From positions 62,001 through 126,000 of the forward strand of contig CBFDCC010000004.1 in the NCBI GenBank assembly GCA_965603205.1: a stretch of DNA of 64,000 nt. The letters run 5' to 3'. Within the stretch, counting starts at the first letter, position 1, and each line of letters starts with the position of its first letter. The translations under genes were made by a program, and so were the position numbers. This DNA is from Temperatibacter sp965603205. Its GTDB lineage: Bacteria; Pseudomonadota; Alphaproteobacteria; Sphingomonadales; Kordiimonadaceae. The notes beneath the pieces were generated by a model. The model had not been told where the DNA came from and did not search any database. It worked only from the letters and a program-made list of their open reading frames with translations. Positions 17,753 through 26,886 of this stretch are shown here, piece by piece.

Positions 17753-18420
17753 TCACGCACCTCCTGATACTCAAGTTGATAACCACGGCCGCGCACAGTT
17801 TGAATAAGTGGTACATCAATTTTTTTGCGAATGCGTGTAACAAATACCTCGATCGTGTTTGAATCACGATCAAAGTCTTGATCATAAATATGCTCCGTTA
17901 GTTCAGTACGCGTAATAACCTTACCCGCATGATGCATCATATAACTAAGGAGTTTAAATTCCTGCGCGGTCAATTTTACTGGCATGCCTGCGTTTGTAAC
18001 TTGGCCTGAGCGTGTATCAAGCACAACAGGCCCAACCGTTAGTTGGGCTGTTGTCTGCCCCGCAGCCCTGCGAATAAGCGCACGAAGTCGTGCCAATAGT
18101 TCAGCCATAATGAAAGGCTTAGTTAAATAATCATCAGCGCCAGCATCTAGCCCTTCGACCTTGTCAGTCCAGCTGTCGCGGGCTGTTAATATTAAAACAG
18201 GGAATTCTTTACCGGCGCTGCGCCATTTTTTAAGAATAGAGGCTCCATCCATCAATGGTAGGCCCAAATCTAATATGGCCGCATCATATGGCTCTGTATC
18301 ACCCAGAAAATGGCCATCCTCGCCATCATCTGTTGCATCAACTGTATAATCCGCCTCCACCAAAGTTTGCTTCAACTGCGCCAGCAGGGTTTGGTCATCC
18401 TCAACAATTAAGATACGCAT
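17749..18420 (-). CDS. OmpR/PhoP-family response regulator
   Basis: 223 residues: a receiver domain (about 1-115) with acidic pair EDD, phospho-Asp in AILDLGLPLMDG, Thr in LILTARDSW and Lys in LTKPF; then a winged-helix OmpR-type DNA-binding domain (about 125-220) with LTAQEFKLLSYM, a recognition-helix region including SNTIEVFVTRIRKKI, and the wing TVRGRGYQL. Middle gene of a three-gene unit: PepSY protein, regulator, kinase. The regulator probably controls its own operon. Confidence 0.94.
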   Translation of the reverse strand: MRILIVEDDQTLLAQLKQTLVEADYTVDATDDGEDGHFLGDTEPYDAAILDLGLPLMDGASILKKWRSAGKEFPVLILTARDSWTDKVEGLDAGADDYLTKPFIMAELLARLRALIRRAAGQTTAQLTVGPVVLDTRSGQVTNAGMPVKLTAQEFKLLSYMMHHAGKVITRTELTEHIYDQDFDRDSNTIEVFVTRIRKKIDVPLIQTVRGRGYQLEYQEVRD

Positions 18421-18432
18421 AATAATAAGCCT

Positions 18433-18753
18433 TTATTTCTTTGGTTCAACTATCGTTAAAATTTCACCCGTTTTGGCGTCCATCCGCACAAAAACAACGC
18501 GGCCAGCAGTCTGTCTTAAACGCAATTCATATATCCAACCCTGATTGGTTCTACGCAAACGCTGTCCTACCAGCTTACCTAATTTACGGTTTCTGACAAT
18601 TTGGCGCACCTGTTTATAGGCAATAACCTCACCTTTTTTGCTCGCCTCTAATGCTGTGTCTTGATCACGTTTTTTGCGCTTATCTTTAGCTTGGTCAGCG
18701 CTCACAGCACTGCCAATAGCAAACAACAATATTATGGACAGTGTTTTCTTCAT
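18433..18753 (-). CDS. Secreted PepSY-domain protein, first gene of the two-component operon
   Basis: 105 residues: a signal peptide (1-18, MKKTLSIILLFAIGSAVSA), a basic linker, and one PepSY-like domain (about 40-103) with VIAYKQVRQIVRNRKLGKLVG, WIYELRLRQ and VFVRMDAKTGEIL. PepSY proteins bind or inhibit proteases or feed envelope signals. A longer frame to 18840 has no signal-peptide sense; the ATG at 18753 gives a clean one. It lies 12 bp before the response regulator, which suggests a periplasmic accessory of that sensor system. Confidence 0.78.
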   Translation of the reverse strand: MKKTLSIILLFAIGSAVSADQAKDKRKKRDQDTALEASKKGEVIAYKQVRQIVRNRKLGKLVGQRLRRTNQGWIYELRLRQTAGRVVFVRMDAKTGEILTIVEPKK

Positions 18754-18878
18754 ACCTAACCTTAGCCTATTATTAATGAATTGATGATGAACCAAAAACA
18801 CCTCTATTGTCGATAGATAATACATAGGGAAAAGATTCAACTTGTAATATCAGACTAAAACATGTTGAAATCACCCTC

Positions 18879-20009
18879 ATGACAGATAAATGCATATACC
18901 ATATATTTTCTTCATTAGAGCTAGGCGGCACACAAAGGCGCTTTCTAGATTTAGTGGAACATTCACCTTCAGGCCTAACACATAAAGTGTTAGCGATGGA
19001 TAATAACTATCAATGCTTAAGCAGACTGAGTGATAGCAATCTTGTGAGTATTTTAAGTAGCTCTGAATTTGATACACCAGCTTTAGATGGGAGCTTGTGG
19101 CAAAATATTAAAACTATTCGCCACTATTTAAAAGGTCAAAAACCCGACCTATTGATCACCTACAACTGGGGTGCTACTGAATGGGCACTTGCCAACAGGC
19201 TACTACCCATATGCCCTGTCATTCACATTCAAGATGGCTTTAACCCCGAGGAACAATCTGGCGAAATTACACGCCGTAAATGGCTACGCAAAATAGCCTA
19301 TGGCGGTAAAACACAGGTAATAGTTCCATCTAAGACACTTCAAACCATTGCATCTAAGTCATGGGGGGTTAACCGTAGCAACCTGCATTACATCCCCAAC
19401 GGTATAGAGTGTAAAAGGTTTGAAGGCGTAGCTGACGCTGAAACATTACGTCAATATGGCCTCACAGACAGTGATATGGTTATCGGCACAATTGCCGCAC
19501 TGCGCCCAGAGAAAAATATAGGTGCCCTCATTGAAGCATTTGCAAAACTTAGCGATGACTATCCAGATGCTCGCCTTGTTATTGTTGGTGGCGGCATGGC
19601 ACTTGATACGCTTAAAATGCTAACCGAGCGTATAGGCTTGTCGCATAAGATTATTTTTACAGGCGAGATGAAAAATCCCGAGTGTATCCTGCCACGATTT
19701 GATATATTCGCCCTATCGTCAACTACCGAGCAAATGCCCATCAGTGTGATTGAGGCTATGGCTGCTGGAAAACCGATTGTATCGACAAATGTGGGGGATA
19801 TTCATGATATGGTTTGCATGGAAAACAAACCTTATATCCATGGTAGCACAGCCGATATTCTTTCACTGAATATTATAAAATTCATAAAAAATGATGGTCT
19901 ACGCGCTGTTACTGGTGCAAATAACCGCAAAAAAGCCTTCGCTGAATATGACGCTGAGAATATGCGAGAACGCCATTTTGAACTATATAGTCAAAACAAC
20001 TGGACTTAA
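18879..20009 (+). CDS. Glycosyltransferase family 4
   Basis: A 376-residue GT-B fold enzyme transferring a sugar from a nucleotide donor. The N-terminal acceptor domain starts IYHIFSSLELGGTQRRFLDLV (family GGT/Q loop). The C-terminal donor domain has IGTIAALRPEKNIGALIEAF (about 207), VIVGGG, and the donor-binding ALSSTTEQMPISVIEAMAAGKPIVST with the E-x7-E type pattern. No other polysaccharide genes adjoin, so the product is unknown. The ATG at 18879 lacks a clear ribosome binding site. Confidence 0.87.
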   Translation: MTDKCIYHIFSSLELGGTQRRFLDLVEHSPSGLTHKVLAMDNNYQCLSRLSDSNLVSILSSSEFDTPALDGSLWQNIKTIRHYLKGQKPDLLITYNWGATEWALANRLLPICPVIHIQDGFNPEEQSGEITRRKWLRKIAYGGKTQVIVPSKTLQTIASKSWGVNRSNLHYIPNGIECKRFEGVADAETLRQYGLTDSDMVIGTIAALRPEKNIGALIEAFAKLSDDYPDARLVIVGGGMALDTLKMLTERIGLSHKIIFTGEMKNPECILPRFDIFALSSTTEQMPISVIEAMAAGKPIVSTNVGDIHDMVCMENKPYIHGSTADILSLNIIKFIKNDGLRAVTGANNRKKAFAEYDAENMRERHFELYSQNNWT

Positions 20010-20059
20010 CATTACACTAGGATTATCTAGGGCATTAGAACCGTTGAAAGGCTTTATGT

Positions 20060-21004
20060 GTGACTTCTTCTGTAAAAATTTTACTTGCCAATCCCCGTGG
20101 CTTTTGTGCGGGTGTGGATCGCGCTATTAAAATTGTAGAGCTAGCCATCACCAAATTCGGCGCACCTGTTTATGTGCGTCATGAAATTGTCCACAATCGT
20201 TATGTGGTTGAAAGCTTAGAGGCCAAAGGCGCAATTTTTGTTGAACGCCTTAAAGAAGTGCCTGATGACGCACCTGTTGTTTTTTCCGCGCATGGCGTAC
20301 CAAAAGCTGTACCCGCTGCGGCAGAAGCTAGGGACATGACGTATCTAGATGCTACTTGCCCGCTGGTATCAAAGGTCCACCGCGAGGTAGAACGTCATTA
20401 TAGCATGGGCCATCATATTTTAATGATTGGCCATGAAGGCCACCCAGAAGTGATAGGTACGATGGGCCAAGTTGAATCTGGAGCCATGACCCTGATTGAG
20501 ACCGTAGCCGACGCCGAGTCACTACAGCCAGCTGACCCTAAAAACCTAGCCTATGTAACGCAAACTACATTATCCGTTGATGACACAACCGCGATAGTGG
20601 CTACATTAATACGTAAATTCCCCAGCATAGAAGCACCAAAAAAAGAAGACATTTGTTACGCCACTACCAACCGTCAAACGGCGGTAAAAGCACTTGCAGA
20701 GCAAACGGATCGCTTGATTGTGATTGGCGCGCCTAATAGTTCTAATAGTATGCGCCTTGTAGAGGTTGGAGAAAAAAGCAATTGTTCTTCACGCCTTGTG
20801 CGTCGTGCCACTGATATAGACTGGGACTGGTTAGATGGCGCATCTTGCATTGGTATTACAGCAGGTGCCAGCGCCCCTGAAGTGTTAGTTGAAGAAGTGA
20901 TTGACGCTATCAAGGAAAAGTATGATGCGGTTGTTGATACACTAACTACAGCGAAAGAAAATATCACCTTTAAGGTGCCGCCTATTCTAAAGGATGTTGT
21001 CTAA
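20060..21004 (+). CDS. ispH: 4-hydroxy-3-methylbut-2-enyl diphosphate reductase IspH
   Basis: Last step of the MEP isoprenoid pathway: HMBPP to IPP and DMAPP using an oxygen-sensitive iron-sulfur cluster. The three cluster cysteines lie in PRGFCAGVDRA, LDATCPLVSKVH and DICYATTNRQTAV. The 314-residue length is normal. Starts with GTG at 20060. Its TAA shares a base with the ATG of thrB (TAATG), so the two are coupled. The ispH-thrB-rnhA order is typical of alphaproteobacteria. Confidence 0.97.
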   Translation: MTSSVKILLANPRGFCAGVDRAIKIVELAITKFGAPVYVRHEIVHNRYVVESLEAKGAIFVERLKEVPDDAPVVFSAHGVPKAVPAAAEARDMTYLDATCPLVSKVHREVERHYSMGHHILMIGHEGHPEVIGTMGQVESGAMTLIETVADAESLQPADPKNLAYVTQTTLSVDDTTAIVATLIRKFPSIEAPKKEDICYATTNRQTAVKALAEQTDRLIVIGAPNSSNSMRLVEVGEKSNCSSRLVRRATDIDWDWLDGASCIGITAGASAPEVLVEEVIDAIKEKYDAVVDTLTTAKENITFKVPPILKDVV

Positions 21005-21963
21005 TGGCCGTTTACACCCATGTTGATGATTATATGTTAGCTGAGTTTCTTAGCCGCTATGATCACGGTGAAGCCCGCAGCTTTAAAGGTATTGCAGAAG
21101 GTGTTGAAAATTCAAACTATTATCTTGAGACCACAACATCGCGCTTTGTTTTAACGCTGTATGAAGCGCGCGCTGATGTTGAGGATTTACCTTATTTCCT
21201 GAATATGATGGAGCATTTATCAAGCAAGGGCGTTGTTTGCCCTCTACCTGTTAAAGATAAAAATGGCAGCGCATTGCAAAGCCTTGCTGGCAAACCAGCC
21301 TGTATGATTACATTCCTAACCGGTGTGAGCTTGAATCATATGAAACCTGTCCATTGCAGTGAACTGGGTAAAAACTTAGCTGATATTCATAACGCGCTTG
21401 CAGACTATGATGCTAACCGCGAAAACACTCTCTCCGTTGATACATGGGTAGAAATGGCTACTGATCTAGCGCCGCGCGCTAACGAGGTCGAAGCAGGGTT
21501 GGCTGACATGATCACTAATGAGGCAAAATTTCTAAAAGACAATTGGCCATCTGACCTGCCAACAGGTACAATCCACGCTGATTTATTCCCTGATAACACT
21601 CTATTCACTGGTGACAAATTAACGGGGTTGATTGACTTTTATTTCGCCTGCACAGATTTCTTTGCATACGATCTTGCCATATGTCTTAACGCTTGGTGTT
21701 TTGATGAAAACCAAAATTTTATGGCGCCCGAAGCTGATGCTATGATAGCAGCTTACACAGATCACCATCCAATGTCTGATGATGAAAAAGCAGCGCTACC
21801 TATATTATGCCGTGGGGCAGCTCTTAGATTTTTACTGACACGCCTGCATGATTGGCTAAAGCCTGCAAACGGTGCTGTTGTTAATCACAAAGACCCTAAA
21901 GAGTTTTCACGCCGGCTCAAATTTTTCCAAAACGAGGACCTTAGTGAATGTCAAAAATGTTAG
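21004..21963 (+). CDS. thrB: Homoserine kinase ThrB, alpha-type (APH fold)
   Basis: Phosphorylates homoserine for threonine synthesis. This is the aminoglycoside-phosphotransferase-like form of ThrB, not the GHMP form of enterics. Signatures: N terminus MAVYTHVDDYMLAEFLSRYD, nucleotide-loop segment EGVENSNYYLET, the catalytic loop IHADLFPDNTLF (about residue 191; Asp and Asn present) and the metal-binding LIDFYFACTDFFAYDLA. 319 residues. Overlaps the start of rnhA by 16 bp. Confidence 0.95.
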   Translation: MAVYTHVDDYMLAEFLSRYDHGEARSFKGIAEGVENSNYYLETTTSRFVLTLYEARADVEDLPYFLNMMEHLSSKGVVCPLPVKDKNGSALQSLAGKPACMITFLTGVSLNHMKPVHCSELGKNLADIHNALADYDANRENTLSVDTWVEMATDLAPRANEVEAGLADMITNEAKFLKDNWPSDLPTGTIHADLFPDNTLFTGDKLTGLIDFYFACTDFFAYDLAICLNAWCFDENQNFMAPEADAMIAAYTDHHPMSDDEKAALPILCRGAALRFLLTRLHDWLKPANGAVVNHKDPKEFSRRLKFFQNEDLSECQKC

Positions 21964-22403
21964 TCGATTTATATACTGATGGTGCCTGTAGTGGCAATCC
22001 TGGCCCCGGTGGCTGGGGTGCATTACTGTTATTTGGCGACCATGAAAAAGAGCTATGTGACGGCACTTTTGATACGACCAATAACCGTATGGAGCTAATG
22101 GCTGCGATCCAAGGATTAAATGCGCTTACACGCCCCTGTATTGTTAACTTATATACTGACAGTAAATATGTTATGGATGGTATGACAAAATGGATTCATG
22201 GCTGGAAGAAAAATGGCTGGCGCAATGCTTCTAAAAAACCTGTCAAAAATGCGGACCTTTGGCAAGAATTGGAAAAAGCCACAGCGCGCCATGACATTAA
22301 CTGGAACTGGGTAAAGGGCCATACAGGCCACCCAGAAAACGAACGTGCTGATGCACTAGCCAATCAAGGCATGACAGTCTATAAAATGGGTAATGACGAT
22401 TAA
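21948..22403 (+). CDS. rnhA: Ribonuclease HI
   Basis: Cuts the RNA strand of RNA-DNA hybrids. The 151-residue protein has all blocks of the family: YTDGACSGNPGPGGWG with the first Asp, NNRMELMAAI with the Glu, YTDSKYVMDG with the second Asp, and VKGHTGHPENERADALA with the catalytic His and last Asp. The start is taken at 21948; the ATG at 21957 would remove three residues. Overlaps thrB and is followed closely by a secreted phosphatase-like gene. Confidence 0.97.
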   Translation: MSKMLVDLYTDGACSGNPGPGGWGALLLFGDHEKELCDGTFDTTNNRMELMAAIQGLNALTRPCIVNLYTDSKYVMDGMTKWIHGWKKNGWRNASKKPVKNADLWQELEKATARHDINWNWVKGHTGHPENERADALANQGMTVYKMGNDD

Positions 22404-22419
22404 CCTACAGGAGCGAAAA

Positions 22420-22917
22420 ATGAAATTTTTTAAAGTTTTTTTGTTAATAATAGCTGCAACTATTTCTGTTAATGCAGATAATTATGACATGCATAATCCA
22501 CGTCACCCTGCTGACAACCTTATTACAGGTGGCCAGCCAACTTTGGATGATGTTGCCCGTTTAAAGGCAGCTGGTGTTACAACGATTATTAATTTGCGCG
22601 GCAAAACAGAACATAACCAAAGTGCCATTAAGTCTGCAGCGCGAAAAGCAGGTATGAATTATATTAATATACCAATAGCAAGCGCAAGAGAGCTGTCCTT
22701 AGACAATCTTAACATACTGGATAAAGCCCTAAAGGCTGCCGCTGATGGCAAGACCCTTTTGCATTGCGGCAGTGGCAACCGTGTTGGCGCAATGCTAGCC
22801 CTACAAGCCCATCACATTCAAGGCTTAAGCGTTGAAGAGGCGATGGCTTATGGCAAGAGCGCTGGTATGACCCGTCTTGAAGCAGTGACCAAGAAATTGA
22901 TGAAAGAACTTAAATAA
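22420..22917 (+). CDS. Secreted dual-specificity phosphatase-like protein (BLH/DUF442 type)
   Basis: 165 residues with a signal peptide (about 1-19, MKFFKVFLLIIAATISVNA). The mature part resembles the beta-lactamase-hydrolase-like (DUF442) phosphatase family: LITGGQPTLDDVARLKAAGVTT, INLRGKTEHN and a Cys-phosphatase P-loop HCGSGNRVGAM matching HCxxGxxR. The substrate is unknown; the periplasmic location is an inference from the signal. The ATG at 22420 is preceded by CAGGAG; the longer frame from 22393 overlaps rnhA and would hide the signal peptide. Confidence 0.8.
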   Translation: MKFFKVFLLIIAATISVNADNYDMHNPRHPADNLITGGQPTLDDVARLKAAGVTTIINLRGKTEHNQSAIKSAARKAGMNYINIPIASARELSLDNLNILDKALKAAADGKTLLHCGSGNRVGAMLALQAHHIQGLSVEEAMAYGKSAGMTRLEAVTKKLMKELK

Positions 22918-22919
22918 TC

Positions 22920-23369
22920 ATGGCCATTACTGTTATCCGGGCAAGTGTAGAACATGTAGATGATATTGCGCCACTATTTGATCTATATAGACAGTTTTAT
23001 GAGCAAAACCCTGACGCTGTTAAGGCCCATAATTATATCACAGCGCGCCTTACTGCTGATGAATGTGTGATTTTTCTGGCGTATGACGGCGACAAGGCTG
23101 TTGGTTTTACCCAGTTATACCCAACATTTTGTTCCGTTGAGGCCATAAAAATTTATGTCCTATATGACCTATATGTTGACGCCTCAGCACGCAAATCTGG
23201 CGTCGGCGAAGCTTTGATGACTGCGGCAAGTAATCACGCAAAATCCGCGGGTGCAAAGCGATTAGAGCTAAGCACTGCCATCACCAATACAACGGCTCAA
23301 TCGCTGTATGAGCGTCTGGGTTGGGTGCGTGATACAGAGTATTATTCTTACGCGCTTTCTATCGACTAA
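22920..23369 (+). CDS. GNAT-family N-acetyltransferase
   Basis: 149 residues, one GNAT domain. The acetyl-CoA region reads LYVDASARKSGVGEALMTAA (about 87-106), followed by ELSTAITNTTAQSLYERLGW, the typical C-terminal strand-helix. The acceptor is unknown. It starts two bases after the previous stop, so it is probably co-transcribed. Its TAA overlaps the TAG of the convergent LhgO-like gene (CTAA, four bases). Confidence 0.88.
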   Translation: MAITVIRASVEHVDDIAPLFDLYRQFYEQNPDAVKAHNYITARLTADECVIFLAYDGDKAVGFTQLYPTFCSVEAIKIYVLYDLYVDASARKSGVGEALMTAASNHAKSAGAKRLELSTAITNTTAQSLYERLGWVRDTEYYSYALSID

Positions 23370-24481
23370 TTGGCTATCGACCTAACCAATTTTAAAACAT
23401 ATTCGCCTAGGGCCATTGATGATGTCAGCCCGGGGCTTTCAATGCCAAATAGATTAATCAGTCCTTTAACGCCGTGGATGTCCTCGTTGTGTATCATAAA
23501 ATCAGTCACCCCAATATCTGGACCAACTATTTTGGGCCTAATACCGGCAAAGTCGGGATGCAGCTTACTATCATCTAAGTCTGGATAATATTGGCGAATG
23601 AGCTGCGAAAATGTATCTTTATATTCATCATCAATAGAATAATCCTCTGTCTCAATCCATTTCACATCAGGGCCAAACCGCGTGCGCCCATTCAGATCGA
23701 GTAGGCTATGCGCCCCTAACCCTCCATCCTGCGGCATGGGATATATCAAGCGACTAAAAGGTGATTTACCTGACAGTGAAAAATAGTGACCCTTCGCCAA
23801 ATACCGCCTCGGTATATAACCTGGCTCTAGGCCGTCAATAGATGCTGCGACTTGTTGTGCTGAAAGGCCTGCTGCATTGATAACTGTCTTTGCTAGTATC
23901 TCATATGGTTCCTGTCCACCAATCTGCACAAGAATTCCATCATCTAAGGCCACCGCACTAACGACGGGGCTATGGGTGACCATCATGCTCCCTGCATTCT
24001 CGATATCCCCAACAAAAGCGTTCATCAGTTCATGCACATCTATAATACCTGTCGATGGTGATAGTATCGCCGCCTTTGCGCGCACATTGGGCTCCATCTC
24101 CCTAGCCTCAGCGCCAGACATCATCCTTAGGTCATCAACATGATTTACCCTGCCTCTATCCATATATTTTTGTAGCTTAGCAACAGACTGACTATCTGGT
24201 GCGACTATCATTTTACCAATCGCTTGATGGGAAATGCCGCGCTCGGCAGCATAGGCATATAGCATTTGCTTGCCCGCTACGCATAACTGCGCCTTCAGGC
24301 TGCCCTCGGGATAATAGATACCAGCATGAATAACACCAGAGTTTCTGCTGGATACACCTGTGCCATGATGATCTTCAGATTCCAGCACTAATACCTCGTA
24401 ACCCGCGAGCGCAAAGGCGCGCCCAGTTGCCAGCCCGACAACACCAGCACCTATGATTAGAATGTCAATCCTATCCGTCAT
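23366..24481 (-). CDS. FAD-dependent oxidoreductase, L-2-hydroxyglutarate oxidase (LhgO)-like
   Basis: 371 residues. The N-terminal dinucleotide-binding motif ILIIGAGVVGLATGRAFALAG is at about 6-26. The segment SRNSGVIHAGIYYPEGSLKAQLCVAG is characteristic of LhgO/YgaF proteins. The C-terminal part has FGPDVKWIETEDY and FAGIRPKIVG, also family-like. Predicted to oxidise L-2-hydroxyglutarate to 2-oxoglutarate; related 2-hydroxy acids are possible. Single gene with overlapping stop on the right-hand neighbour. Confidence 0.85.
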   Translation of the reverse strand: MTDRIDILIIGAGVVGLATGRAFALAGYEVLVLESEDHHGTGVSSRNSGVIHAGIYYPEGSLKAQLCVAGKQMLYAYAAERGISHQAIGKMIVAPDSQSVAKLQKYMDRGRVNHVDDLRMMSGAEAREMEPNVRAKAAILSPSTGIIDVHELMNAFVGDIENAGSMMVTHSPVVSAVALDDGILVQIGGQEPYEILAKTVINAAGLSAQQVAASIDGLEPGYIPRRYLAKGHYFSLSGKSPFSRLIYPMPQDGGLGAHSLLDLNGRTRFGPDVKWIETEDYSIDDEYKDTFSQLIRQYYPDLDDSKLHPDFAGIRPKIVGPDIGVTDFMIHNEDIHGVKGLINLFGIESPGLTSSMALGEYVLKLVRSIAN

Positions 24482-24613
24482 ACCTCAGTTAAACGCATCA
24501 AATGTTTTTGGTCAACAATATTGAAAATCATTCTCGACATTAGTCCCTGTTAATCGTAAGCATAGGCAATCTCAATTGTGATTTTTGCCACGTCTTTTTT
24601 TAGGGCTATATTT

Positions 24614-25957
24614 ATGTCTGATACAAACTCTCTCGATCTTTTAAACGATCTCGTTAGCCAAGCGAAATTAATGGGTGCTGACGCTGCCGAAGCCGTCGCC
24701 GTTAATGCTACAAGTCGTAGCGTATCATGGCGCGAGGGCAAGTTAGAAGACGTTGATGGATCAGAAGGTGCTGACATTGGTCTGCGCGTATTTTTTGGCA
24801 AACAACAAGCAATGGCTTCATCCAGTGATCGCAGTGTAGCAAGCCTAAAGGCACTCGTAGAGCGCACAGTTGAAATGGCAAAGGCTGTACCAGAAGACCC
24901 TTATTGCGGCCTAGCCCCAGAAGATAGGTTATATAGGGGTGGCGCGCCTGATCTTGATCTATTTGATGATACATATGTAAGCGCCGATCAACTGACCGAA
25001 ATAGCAAAAAAGGCCGAAGATGCCTGCCGTAGCATTAAAGGCGTTACCAATAGTGACGGCGCAGGCGCCTCAGCGGGTAGTTGGGCGATTAATCTTGTCA
25101 CATCACATGGGTTTTCAAGTCATTATAAAGGATCAAGCTTTTCAGCTAGTGTTTCAGCCATCGCTGGTACAGGCACAGGTATGGAGCGTGACTATGACTA
25201 TACAAGCGCTCGTCATTTTAGTGACCTTGATGACATTGAAACTATTGGTCTTAACGCAGGCAACAAGGCTGTTAAACGCTTAAATCCTATGCGCCTTGAT
25301 AGTGGTAGCTTACCTGTGATATTTGATCCACGCGTTTCAAATGGCTTACTGGGTCACTTTGCTGGGGCTATTAATGGATCAGCCATCGCCCGTGGCACAA
25401 GTTTCCTTAAGGATATGATGGGTGAAGCCGTATTCGCTGAAAATATTCAGATCATTGATGATCCTTTCATGAAACGTGGCTTGCAATCCCGCCTGTTTGA
25501 CGGTGAAGGTGTAACAGTTTCTAAAACTAATTTGATTGAAAATGGTGTCTTGAAAACTTGGACACTCAATAGTGCAGCAGCGCGCCAACTGGAACTAGAG
25601 ACCACAGGCCATGCTAGTCGCGGCACATCGTCGCCTCCTGGCATTGGTCTATCTAACCTATATATGGCAGCGGGTGATCTATCCCCTACTGAGCTAATGG
25701 CTGATATTAAGGATGGCTTTTACATTACAGAGCTTATCGGCATGGGTGTTAACGGTGTGACGGGTGATTACAGTCGCGGCGCTGCTGGTTTCCGTATTGA
25801 AAACGGGGAAATTACATGCCCCGTAAGCGAAGTTACAATTGCTAGCAATCTTAAGGATATGTTTAAGAATATAGTGGTAGGATCAGACTTAACATTTAAA
25901 TATGGTACCAATGCACCAACAATTCGCATTGATGGCATGTCCATTGCGGGTGCTTAA
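24614..25957 (+). CDS. pmbA: TldD/PmbA family protein (PmbA/TldE)
   Basis: 447 residues. PmbA (TldE) is the partner of TldD in a heterodimeric protease that trims peptides such as microcins and CcdA. Landmarks: SWREGKLEDVDGSEGADIGLRVF near the N terminus, PVIFDPRVSNGLLGHFAGAING in the middle and GVNGVTGDYSRGAAGFRIENG near the C terminus. It lacks the HExxxH zinc site that TldD carries, as expected for TldE. tldD is not in the window. The start at 24614 gives the family N terminus; the frame from 24578 adds 12 unlikely residues. Confidence 0.92.
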   Translation: MSDTNSLDLLNDLVSQAKLMGADAAEAVAVNATSRSVSWREGKLEDVDGSEGADIGLRVFFGKQQAMASSSDRSVASLKALVERTVEMAKAVPEDPYCGLAPEDRLYRGGAPDLDLFDDTYVSADQLTEIAKKAEDACRSIKGVTNSDGAGASAGSWAINLVTSHGFSSHYKGSSFSASVSAIAGTGTGMERDYDYTSARHFSDLDDIETIGLNAGNKAVKRLNPMRLDSGSLPVIFDPRVSNGLLGHFAGAINGSAIARGTSFLKDMMGEAVFAENIQIIDDPFMKRGLQSRLFDGEGVTVSKTNLIENGVLKTWTLNSAAARQLELETTGHASRGTSSPPGIGLSNLYMAAGDLSPTELMADIKDGFYITELIGMGVNGVTGDYSRGAAGFRIENGEITCPVSEVTIASNLKDMFKNIVVGSDLTFKYGTNAPTIRIDGMSIAGA

Positions 25958-26004
25958 ATAGCTTAAAATATGATAAGAAGCTAACGAATAACAGTTGAGT
26001 AGCG

Positions 26005-26862
26005 ATGAACGCAAATAGACCAAAATGCGATGTAATTAAAGTCGCTAACAGATCACGTACTGATGACCGTGTGCTTATGAATAGTGTCGTCAAACAAGCC
26101 GGCGATCTGGCAATGACCTATTTCCGTAATGACCCTAAAGCGTGGGATAAAAGCCATGACAACCCTGTCTCTGAGGCTGATCTCGCTGTTGATAAATTCC
26201 TCCATGACGCACTTATAGGCAAACGCCCAGATTATGGTTGGTTATCCGAGGAAACCGAAGACAGTCCAGAGCGATTAACCTGTGAGCGTGTTTGGGTAGT
26301 TGATCCCATTGACGGTACGCGCGCTTTTTTGCGTGGCACTGATGATTGGGGGGTGTCTGTTGCCCTGATTGAAAATCATCGTGTCGTTTTGGCGGCTTTT
26401 TATGCCCCCGTTAAACAATCCTTTTACCAAGCAGAACTTGGCAAGGGTGCTATTAAAAACGGCCAACCCATTCAAGTGTCAACGACCACTAATTTATGCA
26501 ACGCCCGCATGATGGGCGACCCATCTGCCTTTCTATCAAAGAAAATTTGGCCAAGCCCGTGGCCACCGACAATGGTCACCGAGCAACAAAATTCTATAGC
26601 CCTACGGCTAGCCCTCGTCGCGGACGGCCAATTTGATATGTGCGTTAGTCTGCGCCCCAAAAACGAATGGGATGTGGCAGCCACTGACCTTATTGTGCGC
26701 GAAGCAGGCGGTATTGTTCACGCGGGCCATGGTCATAATTTTAAATATAACCGCGAACGCCCAATCTATGATCATGTGATTGCTAGCAATGAAATCCTCA
26801 TGCCGCAAGTGATGGAAAAAGTAGAAGCAGCCTTAAAGCTTTGGAACAAACCCCAATCCTAA
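26005..26862 (+). CDS. Inositol monophosphatase-family phosphatase (CysQ-like)
   Basis: 285 residues with the metal-dependent phosphatase motifs of the family: DNPVSEADLAVDKF, the Glu pair in WLSEETEDS, DPIDGTRAFLRG (the D-x-D-G-T motif), and EWDVAATDLIVREAGG. In alphaproteobacteria the gene after pmbA is usually a CysQ-like 3'(2'),5'-bisphosphate nucleotidase, which fits, but the substrate is not proved. The first 24 residues are not conserved-looking; an ATG at 26077 is a possible alternative start. Neither start has a strong ribosome site. Confidence 0.87.
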   Translation: MNANRPKCDVIKVANRSRTDDRVLMNSVVKQAGDLAMTYFRNDPKAWDKSHDNPVSEADLAVDKFLHDALIGKRPDYGWLSEETEDSPERLTCERVWVVDPIDGTRAFLRGTDDWGVSVALIENHRVVLAAFYAPVKQSFYQAELGKGAIKNGQPIQVSTTTNLCNARMMGDPSAFLSKKIWPSPWPPTMVTEQQNSIALRLALVADGQFDMCVSLRPKNEWDVAATDLIVREAGGIVHAGHGHNFKYNRERPIYDHVIASNEILMPQVMEKVEAALKLWNKPQS

Positions 26863-26886
26863 AACACCAATCTTAAAACCAAAGAG

